Numbered from the stretch's first letter, positions 26,525 through 36,348 are shown. The stretch is DNA of 64,000 nt from Ruminococcus sp. (GCA_015066705.1 SVNV01000010.1:1-64000); one strand, 5' to 3'. The notes: a model not told the origin generated them from the letters alone. A program made the numbers and translations.

Positions 26525-27313
26525 CTACTTTTTTACTGTAAGCTCTGCCATAGCAACATAATGAAGAATATAAAATTCCTCTGGTGCATTCTTTTTGAGC
26601 ATTTCCTTGTGTTCACTTTCCCAAAGACAGATTTCATCAGCTGACAGGGAAGCACCAACACCACGACAGGCAATCATTCTTCCGTGCCATGATTCCCGGG
26701 TGAAAGGTATTTTAATATCAAATTCTTCTCTGTGAGTTATGTCAAAGTACTCAAGATATTCATCAGGCACCCACATAGGCTTGCGTGTTTCTCCGGAACC
26801 ATTCCACTGAGGATTGTATTTTAATATAATTTCCTCGCTTTTGCCTGCAATTTCATCTTCAAAAGGTAACCACGCCATATATAGTATCAGAAACTTACCG
26901 CCACTTCTGAGCATTTTATATAGCTTAGGTGCGAGCTTTTTGTGGTCAGGATACCATATGCACTGACAAGCAGTAACAACATCAAAAGTATCGTCAGGAT
27001 ATTCAATTTCTTCAGCAGGGCAGACGTAAAATTCAATATCCATATTCTGATTTTTGCTTAAAATTTTCGCCTGTTCAATCTGATTTTCGGCGATATCAGT
27101 GCCTACCCATTTTGCACCATACTTGTACATATTTCTTGGTAAAACGCCTGTTCCTGTTCCAATGTCAAGAACCTTCTGACCATCTTTGCATAGACCGGAG
27201 TCAAGGATTTTCTTATAGAATTCCTCTGGATAAATGTCTCTGAATTTAGCATAATATTCTGAAGTTTTACCCCAGTCAAATGTTTTTCCGTTATCAATGT
27301 TATCTAATTTCAT
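26525..27313 (-). CDS. Class I SAM-dependent methyltransferase
   Basis: 262 residues. Motif I KVLDIGTGTGVLPRNM (about 48-63), acidic residue in GTDIAENQIEQAK, and FDVVTACQCIWYPDH as motif IV. This matches small-molecule methyltransferases (UbiE/BioC-like); the substrate is unknown. Its ribosome site AGGTG follows directly on the T-run of the terminator at 27324-27352, so there is little room for a promoter of its own and it probably depends on read-through from the CapA gene. Confidence 0.85.
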   Translation of the reverse strand: MKLDNIDNGKTFDWGKTSEYYAKFRDIYPEEFYKKILDSGLCKDGQKVLDIGTGTGVLPRNMYKYGAKWVGTDIAENQIEQAKILSKNQNMDIEFYVCPAEEIEYPDDTFDVVTACQCIWYPDHKKLAPKLYKMLRSGGKFLILYMAWLPFEDEIAGKSEEIILKYNPQWNGSGETRKPMWVPDEYLEYFDITHREEFDIKIPFTRESWHGRMIACRGVGASLSADEICLWESEHKEMLKKNAPEEFYILHYVAMAELTVKK

Positions 27314-27323
27314 AAATTCACCT

Positions 27324-27352
27324 AAAAATACACCTCCGAATGTATCGGAGGC
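27324..27352 (-). terminator. Terminator or attenuator after the CapA-like gene
   Basis: A 7-bp GC-rich stem (27345-27351 with 27333-27339, 5-base loop) followed on the minus strand by a T-rich tract (A-run 27324-27328). It is 9 bases past the capA stop and just ahead of the methyltransferase start. Confidence 0.85.
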
Positions 27353-27360
27353 ATTTTTCT

Positions 27361-28584
27361 TTATTCTATTGATAAAAACTCTTCAGGAACATTGCTGTAA
27401 ATGTCATAAATGAGGTCCATATTGAATATGCTCATCCCATGTGCATATGCAAGGTCCTGATTGTATTCGCTGAGAGGATAGATTGTTACATTACTGTAAT
27501 TGTGTTCAAAATGTGTGATTATAGGGATAACTTTAGGATTTTCAATAGTTACTTTACCGGTTTTGGTGTCCTTTATAATGGTGAAATCACCAAGACCGCC
27601 CATCATAGCTCTGTTGTCGCCCATTGCCGAAACAAAGTTGCCGAGACAGTAGTATACAAAAGCCTTGTTTCCGTTGTCAGCTTCAACCCAGTTACATTCC
27701 TGAATTGTGTGTGGCTGAGTTCCTACAATAACGTCAGCACCCCATTCAGCAAACTTCTTTGAAAGGCTTCTCTGACTGCTTGAAACTTCGTTTGTAACCT
27801 CAACTCCAAAGTGCGGTGAAACAATAACAACATCAGCAAGCTCGTCAGCTTTTTTAATCTGTTTTTCAATCAAATCAAGCTCATCAAGATATACAAGCTC
27901 TGTGCCTTGTTCAGCATTGTGCTTGATTCCGTTTGTGTGCTCCATATATCCGAGAAATGCAATAGTAATGTTATTAATTGTGGTGATTCTGATGTTGTCC
28001 ATATCCTGAGTGTTTCTGTAGGCACCGTATCTGATGATGTTTGGATGTCTCTTGTCCCAGTAGTCAAGAGTAGCAATAAGTCCACTTTCACCCTTGTCAA
28101 GAACGTGATTGTTTGACATTGAAATAGCATCAAATCCAATTTCAACCATATGGTCACCCAAAGCCTCAGGAGAACAAAAAGTAGGATATGTAGAAGGTGC
28201 AAACTCACCTGTAACGATTGTTTCCTGATTTAAGATAGCCAAATCTGCAGGCTTTATGTATTTTACAACTCTTTCATATACTGGCGAAAAGTCATAGCTT
28301 CCATCATCTGTTCTGTTTTTTGCCTGAAGATAAATTGTATCGTGAATAAGATTGTCACCTGCACATACAACATGAACTGATGTTTTGTCAGGAAGGTTTT
28401 CATTTGGTTTTGGTGGTACAGTAATAATCTGCTGACCTTGCTCGTTAGTTATAGCATTTGTATTTTTAGTTGCAAGAGTCATTGTGCCGATGTCAGTGTT
28501 ATCGATTTTATTACCACAAGAAGTCATACTTGAAGTAAAAATCGCCATAGCTGTTAAAGCTAACAAGAATTTGCGAAATTTCAT
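27361..28584 (-). CDS. CapA family lipoprotein (PGA_cap metallophosphatase-like)
   Basis: 407 residues. A lipoprotein signal ends SSMTSC with Cys23 the likely lipidated residue. The PGA_cap fold follows with CAGDNLIHDTIY, SNNHVLDKG and DVVIVSPHFGVE, the conserved metal-site blocks of the family named for poly-gamma-glutamate synthesis protein CapA. No capB or capC homologue is nearby, so a capsule role is not supported; the domain is widespread in Firmicutes. It has its own promoter (28615-28643) and AAAGGA site. Confidence 0.88.
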   Translation of the reverse strand: MKFRKFLLALTAMAIFTSSMTSCGNKIDNTDIGTMTLATKNTNAITNEQGQQIITVPPKPNENLPDKTSVHVVCAGDNLIHDTIYLQAKNRTDDGSYDFSPVYERVVKYIKPADLAILNQETIVTGEFAPSTYPTFCSPEALGDHMVEIGFDAISMSNNHVLDKGESGLIATLDYWDKRHPNIIRYGAYRNTQDMDNIRITTINNITIAFLGYMEHTNGIKHNAEQGTELVYLDELDLIEKQIKKADELADVVIVSPHFGVEVTNEVSSSQRSLSKKFAEWGADVIVGTQPHTIQECNWVEADNGNKAFVYYCLGNFVSAMGDNRAMMGGLGDFTIIKDTKTGKVTIENPKVIPIITHFEHNYSNVTIYPLSEYNQDLAYAHGMSIFNMDLIYDIYSNVPEEFLSIE

Positions 28585-28614
28585 AAAAAACTGTCCTTTC
28601 GTTAAATTACAACT

Positions 28615-28643
28615 ATTTTAGCATATTTTGGCAAAAATTTCAA
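28615..28643 (-). promoter_or_regulatory. Sigma-A promoter with extended -10, CapA-like gene
   Basis: On the minus strand: TTGAAA (28643-28638), 17-base spacer, TGC then TAAAAT (28620-28615), 31 bases before ATG 28584 and 8 bases after the dap terminator. Confidence 0.8.
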
Positions 28644-28650
28644 TAGCTTT

Positions 28651-28690
28651 ATAAAAATAAGCACATACAGTTATTTCTGTATGTGCTTAT
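28651..28690 (-). terminator. Terminator of the asd-dapA-dapB operon
   Basis: A 14-bp perfect stem (28677-28690 with 28657-28670, 6-base loop) followed on the minus strand by ATTTTTAT. It lies 22 bases after the dapB stop. Confidence 0.92.
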
Positions 28691-28712
28691 GTGTTAATTG
28701 TAATCAGAATAT

Positions 28713-29462
28713 TTATAATAAATCCTTCATAGCATAGAGTCCTGCCGGCTTTCCTGACATAAATACAGCAGCGTTCACAGAACCAACGGCAAAAACCTGC
28801 TTTGAGTGTGCTTCGTGCTTGAGTGAAATAACCTCATCACGACCTGCAAAGATGATTTCGTGTTCACCGACAATAGTTCCTCCTCTGATAGCGTGCATTC
28901 CGATTTCGTTTTTACCACGCTTCTGTCTGACAGAATGTCTGTCATAAACATAGTTATAGGAGTTATCAAGCTCTTCGTTTATTGCATTTGCAAGCATAAT
29001 AGCAGTTCCGCTTGGAGCATCAATCTTCTGATTGTGATGTTTTTCAATAATTTCAATGTCAAACTGACCGCCAAGAATCTGTGTAGCCTTTTTAGCAAGC
29101 TCTGTAAGAAGATTGATTCCCAAAGACATATTGAATGTGAAGAAAACAGGAATCTGCTCACTTGCTTTGTTGATTTTTTCAATCTGCTCATCGTTGTAAC
29201 CTGTCGTAGCAATAACAATAGGAGTACCATTAGTAAGACAGTAATCAAGCAGGTCATCAAGAGTTGATGGGTGTGAAAAATCAATTATAACATCAGGCTT
29301 CTGTGGAATTTCACTTGCTTTTTCAAAAATAGGGAAGTCAGCATAAGGTGTTGTAATTTTGTCAATGCCACAGACAGTTTCACAGTCATTTCGCTCAGAA
29401 ATAACATCGTGAATAAATCTTCCCATTTTTCCGCAACAGCCACATATAGCAATCCTAATCAT
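28713..29462 (-). CDS. dapB: 4-hydroxy-tetrahydrodipicolinate reductase
   Basis: 249 residues. The nucleotide-binding loop ICGCCGKMGRFI is at the start, and EKHHNQKIDAPSGTA carries the catalytic His/Lys and substrate-binding residues. It reduces the DapA product to tetrahydrodipicolinate in lysine and meso-diaminopimelate synthesis. A GAAAGGA site precedes the ATG. Last gene of the lysine-riboswitch operon, 28 bases after dapA. Confidence 0.97.
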   Translation of the reverse strand: MIRIAICGCCGKMGRFIHDVISERNDCETVCGIDKITTPYADFPIFEKASEIPQKPDVIIDFSHPSTLDDLLDYCLTNGTPIVIATTGYNDEQIEKINKASEQIPVFFTFNMSLGINLLTELAKKATQILGGQFDIEIIEKHHNQKIDAPSGTAIMLANAINEELDNSYNYVYDRHSVRQKRGKNEIGMHAIRGGTIVGEHEIIFAGRDEVISLKHEAHSKQVFAVGSVNAAVFMSGKPAGLYAMKDLL

Positions 29463-29490
29463 TTTAAAAATCCTTTCAAAAAGCTATTGA

Positions 29491-30381
29491 CTACTTAACA
29501 AGTCCGATTTTTCTCATTGATTCAGTAAGTTTAGCTCTTGCATCATCACTAAGAGGAATGAGTGGAAGTCTGCATTCGCCGACCTCAAATCCCATGATAT
29601 TAAGGGCTTCCTTAACAGGGATAGGGTTTACGTCGATAAAGAGGTCGTTTGCAAATTCAAGATACTTGTTTGCAAGTGTTCTTGCTTCGTCATACTTGTT
29701 TTCAAGACAAAGCTGACAGATATCGTGAGTTTCCTGTGGAATACAGTTAGAAAGAACAGAGATTACTCCCTTACCTCCAAGAGCCATAATAGGAACAATC
29801 TGGTCGTCGTTTCCGCTGTATATGTCAATCTTGTCACCACATATAGCAGCAATCTTTGCAATCTGAGAAATGTTTCCGCTTGCTTCCTTGATAGCAACAA
29901 TATTCTTGTGTTCAGCGAGCTTGCAAACTGTTTCAGGAGCAATGTTCACACCTGTTCTTGAAGGAACGCTGTAAAGAATCATAGGGATGTTGACAGCGTC
30001 AGCAATTTCAGTAAAATGTCTTACAAGACCTGCCTGAGAAGTTTTGTTGTAGTATGGTGTAACTACTAAAAGTGCGTCAGCACCAAGCTCTTCAGCATGC
30101 TTAGAAAGCTTTATAGCATAAGCTGTGTCGTTGCTTCCTGTACCTGCAATTACAGGTACTCTCTTTGCAGTCTTGTCAATAGCATACTTTATGCAGTCAA
30201 CGTGCTCCTGGTCTGACAGGGTAGAACCTTCGCCTGTTGTTCCGCAGATAACGATAGCGTCTGTTCCGTTATCAATGTTGAAATCAATAAGTTCGCCAAG
30301 CTTATCGTAGTTAACACTTCCGTCAGCATTCATAGGTGTAACAATAGCAACAGCCGCTCCTGTAAAAATTGTATTTTTCAT
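29491..30381 (-). CDS. dapA: 4-hydroxy-tetrahydrodipicolinate synthase
   Basis: 296 residues, TIM barrel. The catalytic Tyr137 (ILYSVPSRTG) and Schiff-base Lys165 (IVAIKEASGN) are present, as is the GTTGEGSTLS loop. It condenses pyruvate with aspartate semialdehyde, the first step committed to lysine. The frame extends to an ATG at 30399, but that codon is part of the AAAGGAG ribosome site; the real start is ATG 30381. It lies between the GNAT gene and dapB under riboswitch control. Confidence 0.97.
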   Translation of the reverse strand: MKNTIFTGAAVAIVTPMNADGSVNYDKLGELIDFNIDNGTDAIVICGTTGEGSTLSDQEHVDCIKYAIDKTAKRVPVIAGTGSNDTAYAIKLSKHAEELGADALLVVTPYYNKTSQAGLVRHFTEIADAVNIPMILYSVPSRTGVNIAPETVCKLAEHKNIVAIKEASGNISQIAKIAAICGDKIDIYSGNDDQIVPIMALGGKGVISVLSNCIPQETHDICQLCLENKYDEARTLANKYLEFANDLFIDVNPIPVKEALNIMGFEVGECRLPLIPLSDDARAKLTESMRKIGLVK

Positions 30382-30402
30382 AGGAAAAACTCCTTTCATC
30401 TG

Positions 30403-30858
30403 TTATATATGATTGATTGAAAATGCTGTCCAGCCTTCGTCCTGCTTTGAACCGACAATCTTAAAAAAGTTTCCCGCTTCAACATTCCAGGACTGGCATT
30501 TCCATTCTATTCTGCAACAATTATTTTCTTTTGCAATAGTTCTGAGCTTTGCAAAAATCTCACGTCCTACGCTGTTTTTTCTGAAATCTTCCTTAATATA
30601 GATTGCATCAAGACTAAGAATCTTCTTTCCTGCAAAAGCTGAAACACCGCTTGTGTAGTAAAGGGCAGTACCAACTACCTCTTCGTTTCTTACAGCAACA
30701 AGTGCATTCAGGGATTTTTCAGTAAGTATCATTTCTTTAAGTCTGTCAATGTCTATCTTGAAATCACTTCCCATATGCTGAAAATCAGCAAGTTCTCTGA
30801 GAAGTGTAAAGATTTCCGGAATATGCTTGTCGCAAGCGTTAATTACTTCAATACTCAT
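30403..30858 (-). CDS. GNAT family N-acetyltransferase inside the lysine operon
   Basis: 151 residues with the GNAT layout: LDAIYIKEDFRKNSVGREIFAKL (strand 4 and the acetyl-CoA pyrophosphate loop) and CCRIEWKCQSWNVEAGNFFKIVGSK (C-terminal motif). It resembles diamine/spermidine-type acetyltransferases. Its ATG shares one base with the asd stop codon (TGATG), so translation is probably coupled. Whether it acts in lysine synthesis, on a lysine-like amine or elsewhere cannot be read from sequence. Confidence 0.88.
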   Translation of the reverse strand: MSIEVINACDKHIPEIFTLLRELADFQHMGSDFKIDIDRLKEMILTEKSLNALVAVRNEEVVGTALYYTSGVSAFAGKKILSLDAIYIKEDFRKNSVGREIFAKLRTIAKENNCCRIEWKCQSWNVEAGNFFKIVGSKQDEGWTAFSINHI

Positions 30859-31937
30859 CAGTCAAAATATCCCTTAGCTGCGAGAAGCTCGGCAAGAAGA
30901 ACAGCTCCGCCTGCAGCACCTCTCAATGTATTGTGTGAAAGACATACAAACTTGTAGTCATACTGTGTGTCTTCTCTGAGACGACCGATAGAAACAGCCA
31001 TACCACCTTCGAGGTTTCTGTCAAGCTTAGCCTGAGGTCTGTTGTCCTCTTCAAAGTAGTTGAGGAACTGCTTTGGAGCTGAAGGAAGTTCAAGCTCCTG
31101 TGGAACACCTGCAAATTCCTTCCAGGCCTTGAGGATTTCTTCCTTTGAAGGCTTCTGGTCAAATGATACAAATACAGCAGCAGTGTGTCCGTCTGAAACA
31201 GGTACTCTGAGGCACTGTGTTGTGATTTCAGGCTTAGAAGCGTTTACAATAACGTCGCCTTCAACCTTACCCCAGACCTTAAGAGGTTCTTTTTCTGACT
31301 TTTCTTCTTCACCGCCAATAAACGGAATGAGGTTGTCAACCATTTCAGGCCATGTTTCAAAAGTTTTACCTGCACCTGAGATAGCCTGATAAGTACATGC
31401 AAGAACCTTGCTTACACCGTATTTCATAAGTGGGTGAAGAGCAGGAACGTAGCTCTGGATTGAACAGTTTGACTTAACAGCAACAAATCCTCTCTTTGTG
31501 CCAAGTCTGGCTCTCTGTGACTTGATAACTTCAATGTGTTCAGGGTTAATTTCTGGAACTACCATAGGAACGTCATCTGTAAATCTGTGAGCTGAGTTGT
31601 TAGAAACGACAGGAATTTCTGCCTTAGCGTATGCTTCTTCAAGAGCCTTGATTTCGTCCTTCTTCATATCAACTGCACAGAAAACAAAATCAACCTTTTC
31701 AGCTACCTTTGAAATATCAGCAGTAGCATCAAGCATAATCATATTTTTCAAAGCTTCAGGCATTGGGTTTGCCATTGCCCATCTTGAACCAACAGCTTCT
31801 TCGTAAGTTTTACCGGCACTTCTTGGTGAAGCTGCCAGACAAACAACGTTAAACCATGGGTGATTTTCAAGAAGTGTAGCAAAACGCTGACCTACCATAC
31901 CTGTTGCACCTATGATGCCTACATTAAACTTTTTCAT
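30858..31937 (-). CDS. asd: Aspartate-semialdehyde dehydrogenase
   Basis: 359 residues, the longer fungal/archaeal-type ASADH. The NADP loop is IIGATGMVGQRF, the nucleophile is Cys158 in VKSNCSIQ, and VPVSDGHTAAVFVSF is the C-terminal conserved block. It converts aspartyl phosphate to aspartate semialdehyde, the branch point for lysine, threonine and methionine. It is the first gene after the lysine riboswitch, which therefore also limits flux to the other branches unless another asd exists. AAGGAG site before the ATG. Confidence 0.97.
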   Translation of the reverse strand: MKKFNVGIIGATGMVGQRFATLLENHPWFNVVCLAASPRSAGKTYEEAVGSRWAMANPMPEALKNMIMLDATADISKVAEKVDFVFCAVDMKKDEIKALEEAYAKAEIPVVSNNSAHRFTDDVPMVVPEINPEHIEVIKSQRARLGTKRGFVAVKSNCSIQSYVPALHPLMKYGVSKVLACTYQAISGAGKTFETWPEMVDNLIPFIGGEEEKSEKEPLKVWGKVEGDVIVNASKPEITTQCLRVPVSDGHTAAVFVSFDQKPSKEEILKAWKEFAGVPQELELPSAPKQFLNYFEEDNRPQAKLDRNLEGGMAVSIGRLREDTQYDYKFVCLSHNTLRGAAGGAVLLAELLAAKGYFD

Positions 31938-31985
31938 AAAAAATTCTCCTTTTCACTGCAAAACAATGCAGAGTAATAATTTACA

Positions 31986-32011
31986 TAAAAAAAACCGGTC
32001 AAAAACCAGTT
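31986..32011 (-). terminator. Riboswitch-controlled terminator before asd
   Basis: On the minus strand a 7-bp stem (32011-32005 with 31999-31993, one G-T pair) with 5-base loop runs into eight T's. It lies between the lysine aptamer and asd, so it is the off-state terminator of the expression platform. Confidence 0.88.
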
Positions 32012-32073
32012 CACCATACAAATATAGAGTTGACATATTGACAGAAAAATATTATAATCAAAATAAATATGTC

Positions 32074-32245
32074 GATAGCACTCCATCATGATGTATGATG
32101 ACAATTACAGATTTCTTAAACCTGTAATCAGATAACTGCCGGCACCCGCGAGCAGAAATCTTCGGCAATCTCACCTTTCTTCGTTTCGTGTCGGGTGACA
32201 CTGCAAAAGCGTGAAACGAATACTCATCTTGACCGCGCCTCTATC
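32074..32245 (-). promoter_or_regulatory. Lysine riboswitch (L box)
   Basis: The minus strand carries the L-box landmarks in order: GATAGAGG (32245-32238) opening P1 and the core, AAGATGAGTA (about 32230-32221), the 20-base block at 32179-32160 containing GAAAGG and GCCGAAG, TGCCGGCAG, a P4 hairpin TTACAG...CTGTAA, and GGAGTGCTATC closing P1 (32079-32074). The order and words match the B. subtilis lysC leader. Downstream, 32073-32066 and 32039-32032 form a perfect 8-bp helix, followed by the terminator. It controls asd-GNAT-dapA-dapB and fills most of the 31938-32362 gap. Confidence 0.93.
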
Positions 32246-32255
32246 TGATGTTTTT

Positions 32256-32284
32256 ATAATAACAGACTTTAGGCGGTCTGTCAA
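32256..32284 (-). promoter_or_regulatory. Sigma-A promoter of the lysine riboswitch operon
   Basis: On the minus strand: consensus TTGACA (32284-32279), 17-base spacer, TATTAT (32261-32256). Transcription would begin about ten bases before the riboswitch P1 strand. The rest of the gap to queA (32285-32350) shows no clear plus-strand promoter. Confidence 0.9.
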
Positions 32285-32362
32285 CACATTTTCGTAAAAT
32301 TATCTATTTTGAACGAAAAATACTATTTTAAAAGAAAAAAATTATAAATCAGGAGAAAAATT

Positions 32363-33409
32363 ATGCTTGATATCAATAATATGAAGAAGTCGGATTTCTA
32401 TTATGACCTGCCTGATGAGCTTATAGCACAGACTCCGGTAGAGCCGAGAAACTCATCAAGAATGATAAAAATTGATAGAAATAACGGGGAGATTGAACAT
32501 AAGCATTTCTATAATTTATGTGACTACCTTAAAAAAGGTGACTTGCTTGTGCTTAATGATTCAAGGGTACTTCCTGCAAGAATTTACGGTGAAAAATCAG
32601 ATAACGGAACTTTTATCGAGTTTTTACTCCTTGAACAGAAAGAAAATATGGTCTGGGAAATTCTTTGCAGACCTGGTAAGAAAGCGAAAATCGGAACAAA
32701 ATTCACATTCGGAAACGGACTTCTTGAGGCGGAAATTATTGATGTTAAAGAGGATGGAAACAGAGTAGCAAGATTTACCTGTGAAGGAAACCTTTTTGCT
32801 GTCCTTGATGAAATCGGACAGATGCCACTTCCACCATATATTACTGAAAAACTAAAGGATAAGGAACGTTATCAGACGGTTTATTCACGAGAAATCGGCT
32901 CGTCTGCCGCTCCGACAGCAGGCCTTCATTTTACTACCGAAATGCTTGACGAAATAAAGGCTATGGGTGTGAATATTGCTTATGTTACACTTCACGTAGG
33001 TCTGGGTACTTTCAGACCCGTAAAGGAAGAAAATGTTCTTGACCATAAAATGCATAGCGAACACTACGAAATGCCTGAGGAAACAGCACGTCTGATTAAC
33101 GAAACCAAAAAAAATGGTGGCAGAGTTATAGCTGTCGGTACAACTTCCTGCCGTACTCTTGAAAGCGTTGCTACCTTCAATAATGGTGAAATCAAGGCTT
33201 GCGACGGCTTTACTGATATATTTATCTATCCTGGCTATGAATTCAAGGTGCTTGACGGACTTATCACAAATTTCCACCTGCCTGAAAGTACACTTATTAT
33301 GCTTGTTTCAGCATTTATGGGCTATGAAAATACAATGAATGCATATAAAATTGCAGTAGAAGAAAAATACAGATTTTTCAGCTTTGGCGATAGTATGTTG
33401 ATTTTGTAA
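32363..33409 (+). CDS. queA: S-adenosylmethionine:tRNA ribosyltransferase-isomerase
   Basis: 348 residues. [18 protein letters not shown] at the start and [16 protein letters not shown] are QueA signatures, with [10 protein letters not shown] and FLLPEST-like [16 protein letters not shown] later. It transfers the ribosyl part of SAM to preQ1 in tRNA to make epoxyqueuosine. AGGAG lies 7 bases before the ATG. A PAS-domain gene and tgt follow, so the two queuosine steps are cotranscribed. Confidence 0.97.
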   Translation: MLDINNMKKSDFYYDLPDELIAQTPVEPRNSSRMIKIDRNNGEIEHKHFYNLCDYLKKGDLLVLNDSRVLPARIYGEKSDNGTFIEFLLLEQKENMVWEILCRPGKKAKIGTKFTFGNGLLEAEIIDVKEDGNRVARFTCEGNLFAVLDEIGQMPLPPYITEKLKDKERYQTVYSREIGSSAAPTAGLHFTTEMLDEIKAMGVNIAYVTLHVGLGTFRPVKEENVLDHKMHSEHYEMPEETARLINETKKNGGRVIAVGTTSCRTLESVATFNNGEIKACDGFTDIFIYPGYEFKVLDGLITNFHLPESTLIMLVSAFMGYENTMNAYKIAVEEKYRFFSFGDSMLIL

Positions 33410-33418
33410 GGAGAATTT

Positions 33419-33793
33419 ATGGATATTTCAGTATTTTTAAAGAGTGTTATTGATACAGATATAGCACCGGTTGTTATATGTGACCTTGAACATATTATTG
33501 TTTATATGAACCCGTCAGCCGTTTCTTCCTATGAAAAATGGGGTGGCGATAAACTAATGGGGAAGTCACTTCTTGATTGTCATAACAGCGTCTCTGTGGA
33601 AAAAATCAACAGAGTTGTTGACTGGTTTAAAATAGATAAAAATAACAACAGAATTTTTACTTTCCATAATAAAAAGGAAAATAAAGATGTTTATATGATT
33701 GCCCTTCGTGATGAAAAGGGCGACCTTATCGGATATTACGAAAAGCACGAATATCGCAATAAAGAAACTAATTCACTATACGGAATGAATTGA
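33419..33793 (+). CDS. Single PAS-domain protein between queA and tgt
   Basis: 124 residues that are essentially one PAS domain: TDIAPVVICDLEHIIVYMNPSAVSSY (first strands and helix), LMGKSLLDCHN, then FTFHNKKENKDVYMIALRDEKGDLIGYYE (last strands). There is no attached kinase, cyclase or DNA-binding domain. Such lone PAS proteins may bind a small ligand or haem. It is 9 bases after queA and 9 before tgt, each with its own ribosome site, so it is part of the queuosine operon. A link to queuosine is inference from position only. Confidence 0.82.
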   Translation: MDISVFLKSVIDTDIAPVVICDLEHIIVYMNPSAVSSYEKWGGDKLMGKSLLDCHNSVSVEKINRVVDWFKIDKNNNRIFTFHNKKENKDVYMIALRDEKGDLIGYYEKHEYRNKETNSLYGMN

Positions 33794-33799
33794 GGATAA

Positions 33800-34942
<1,143 letters not shown>

Positions 34943-35088
34943 TTATGAATCATTCGGTATGATTAATTTCAGGTTATGTATCACATAATATTTTAGTATA
35001 CCGCGTTAATAATTAGGTAATTTTTTAGAAGCAAACTATCAATAAAGTTGTAGTATTATTACTTTAGCGCGAAAGAAAGTGATAAATA

Positions 35089-35760
35089 ATGATAAAGCTG
35101 GTTGTTTTTGACCTTGACGGAACGCTGGTAGATTCTGTTTGTGACCTTGCGGATTCTGTTAATTTTATTCTTTCAAAAAACGGATATCCGATAAACGATA
35201 CGGATAAATATTATAAGTTTGTTGGCGACGGAACCCTTAAGCTTGTTGAAAGAGCTTTAAAGGGTAAAACCGATGACAAAAAAGTGATTATGAGATTGCA
35301 CGACGAATTCCTTGCATATTATAGTGAACACTGCCTTGATAAAACGAGGGCTTATGACGGGATTTATGAACTTTTGAAGAACCTTAACAAAATGAACGTT
35401 ATGATTTCCGTTGCATCAAATAAAACTGACGTATTCACAAAAGAAATTGTGTCAAAGCTTTTTGAGGAAATTGCTTTTTCTGATGTTTCAGGAAAAAAAG
35501 AAGGCGTACCGAAAAAACCTGACCCGCAGATTGTTTTTGATATTATGAATTACTCAAATGTTAAGCCTTTTGAAACCCTTTATGTAGGAGATTCTGATGT
35601 GGATGTTCAGACAGGTCATAACGCAGGACTTCTTATTTGCGGTTGTGAGTGGGGCTTCCGAGGTCGTGAAGAACTTTTAAATGCCGGAAGTGATTTTATT
35701 GTTAAGTATCCTAAGGAAATAATATCTATTATAAATAATTTGAATAAAGGAGAGATTTAA
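35089..35760 (+). CDS. HAD-superfamily phosphatase, phosphoglycolate phosphatase-like
   Basis: 223 residues. DLDGTLVDS at the start gives nucleophile Asp8 and acid Asp10; SVASNKTD is motif II, KKPDPQIVF motif III, and VGDSDVDVQTGHNAG motif IV. The cap is the helical Gph type. Likely substrates are phosphoglycolate or another small sugar phosphate. Its TAA stop is directly followed by the ATG of the XRE-cupin gene, so the two are coupled. Confidence 0.88.
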   Translation: MIKLVVFDLDGTLVDSVCDLADSVNFILSKNGYPINDTDKYYKFVGDGTLKLVERALKGKTDDKKVIMRLHDEFLAYYSEHCLDKTRAYDGIYELLKNLNKMNVMISVASNKTDVFTKEIVSKLFEEIAFSDVSGKKEGVPKKPDPQIVFDIMNYSNVKPFETLYVGDSDVDVQTGHNAGLLICGCEWGFRGREELLNAGSDFIVKYPKEIISIINNLNKGEI

Positions 35761-36330
35761 ATGATTAACTACAATATTAAGGAAGTAGCCGAAAGACTTC
35801 AGGGGCTGAGAACTGCCTGTGACCTTTCTATTGAAGAATTCTGCGAAAAAACCGATATGAATGTTGAGGATTATAAAAAGATTGAAGCAGGAGAAAAAGA
35901 TTTTTCAGTAACATTTCTTTATAAGTGTTCTGAGCTTTTCAATGTTGACCTTGTAGCAATTCTCACAGGCACAACTCCAAAGCTTACTACATACTCTATC
36001 GTTAGAAAAGATAAGGGACTTCCTATTGAAAGACGTGAAAGATTTGCTTATCAGCACCTTGCTTACAGCTTCAAAAATAAAGAAATCGAACCTCTCCTTG
36101 TTAAGGCTCCATATGATGATGCTGAACAGGATAAGCCGATTAAGCTTTCTGTTCACGAGGGTCAGGAATGGGACTATGTAATTAAGGGTAGCCTTAAGTT
36201 TGTTATTGGTGACCATATCGAAATTTTAAACGAAGGCGATTCACTTTATTATAACTCAAATACACCTCACGGAATGATTGCCTACGGTGGGGAAGACTGC
36301 GAATTTCTTGCGGTACTGATTAAAAAGTAA
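35761..36330 (+). CDS. XRE-family regulator with cupin domain
   Basis: 189 residues. An N-terminal helix-turn-helix (about 5-62, VAERLQGLRTACDLSIEEFCEKTDM) and a C-terminal cupin_2 domain (about 115-185, GQEWDYVIKGSLKFVIGDHIEILNEGDSLYYNSNTPHG in family terms). This build is typical of regulators whose cupin senses a small molecule. The pairing with an AMP-binding acyl-CoA synthetase directly downstream is recurrent in Clostridia and suggests it controls that gene. Confidence 0.9.
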   Translation: MINYNIKEVAERLQGLRTACDLSIEEFCEKTDMNVEDYKKIEAGEKDFSVTFLYKCSELFNVDLVAILTGTTPKLTTYSIVRKDKGLPIERRERFAYQHLAYSFKNKEIEPLLVKAPYDDAEQDKPIKLSVHEGQEWDYVIKGSLKFVIGDHIEILNEGDSLYYNSNTPHGMIAYGGEDCEFLAVLIKK

Positions 36331-36348
36331 TTTTGGAAGGAATATACT

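Noticed and set aside
27361..28584. CapA-like gene as part of a poly-gamma-glutamate capsule operon
   Set aside because: No capB or capC homologue is nearby, and the domain is common in Firmicutes without capsule.
31938..32255. T-box or SAM riboswitch before asd
   Set aside because: There is no T-box specifier or TGGNACCGCG-like bulge, nor SAM-box core; all blocks fit the lysine riboswitch instead.
34943..35088. Possible promoter or terminator between tgt and the HAD gene
   Set aside because: TATTAT at 35054-35059 has no acceptable -35 box, and the AATCAT/ATGATT hairpin lacks GC content and a T-run.
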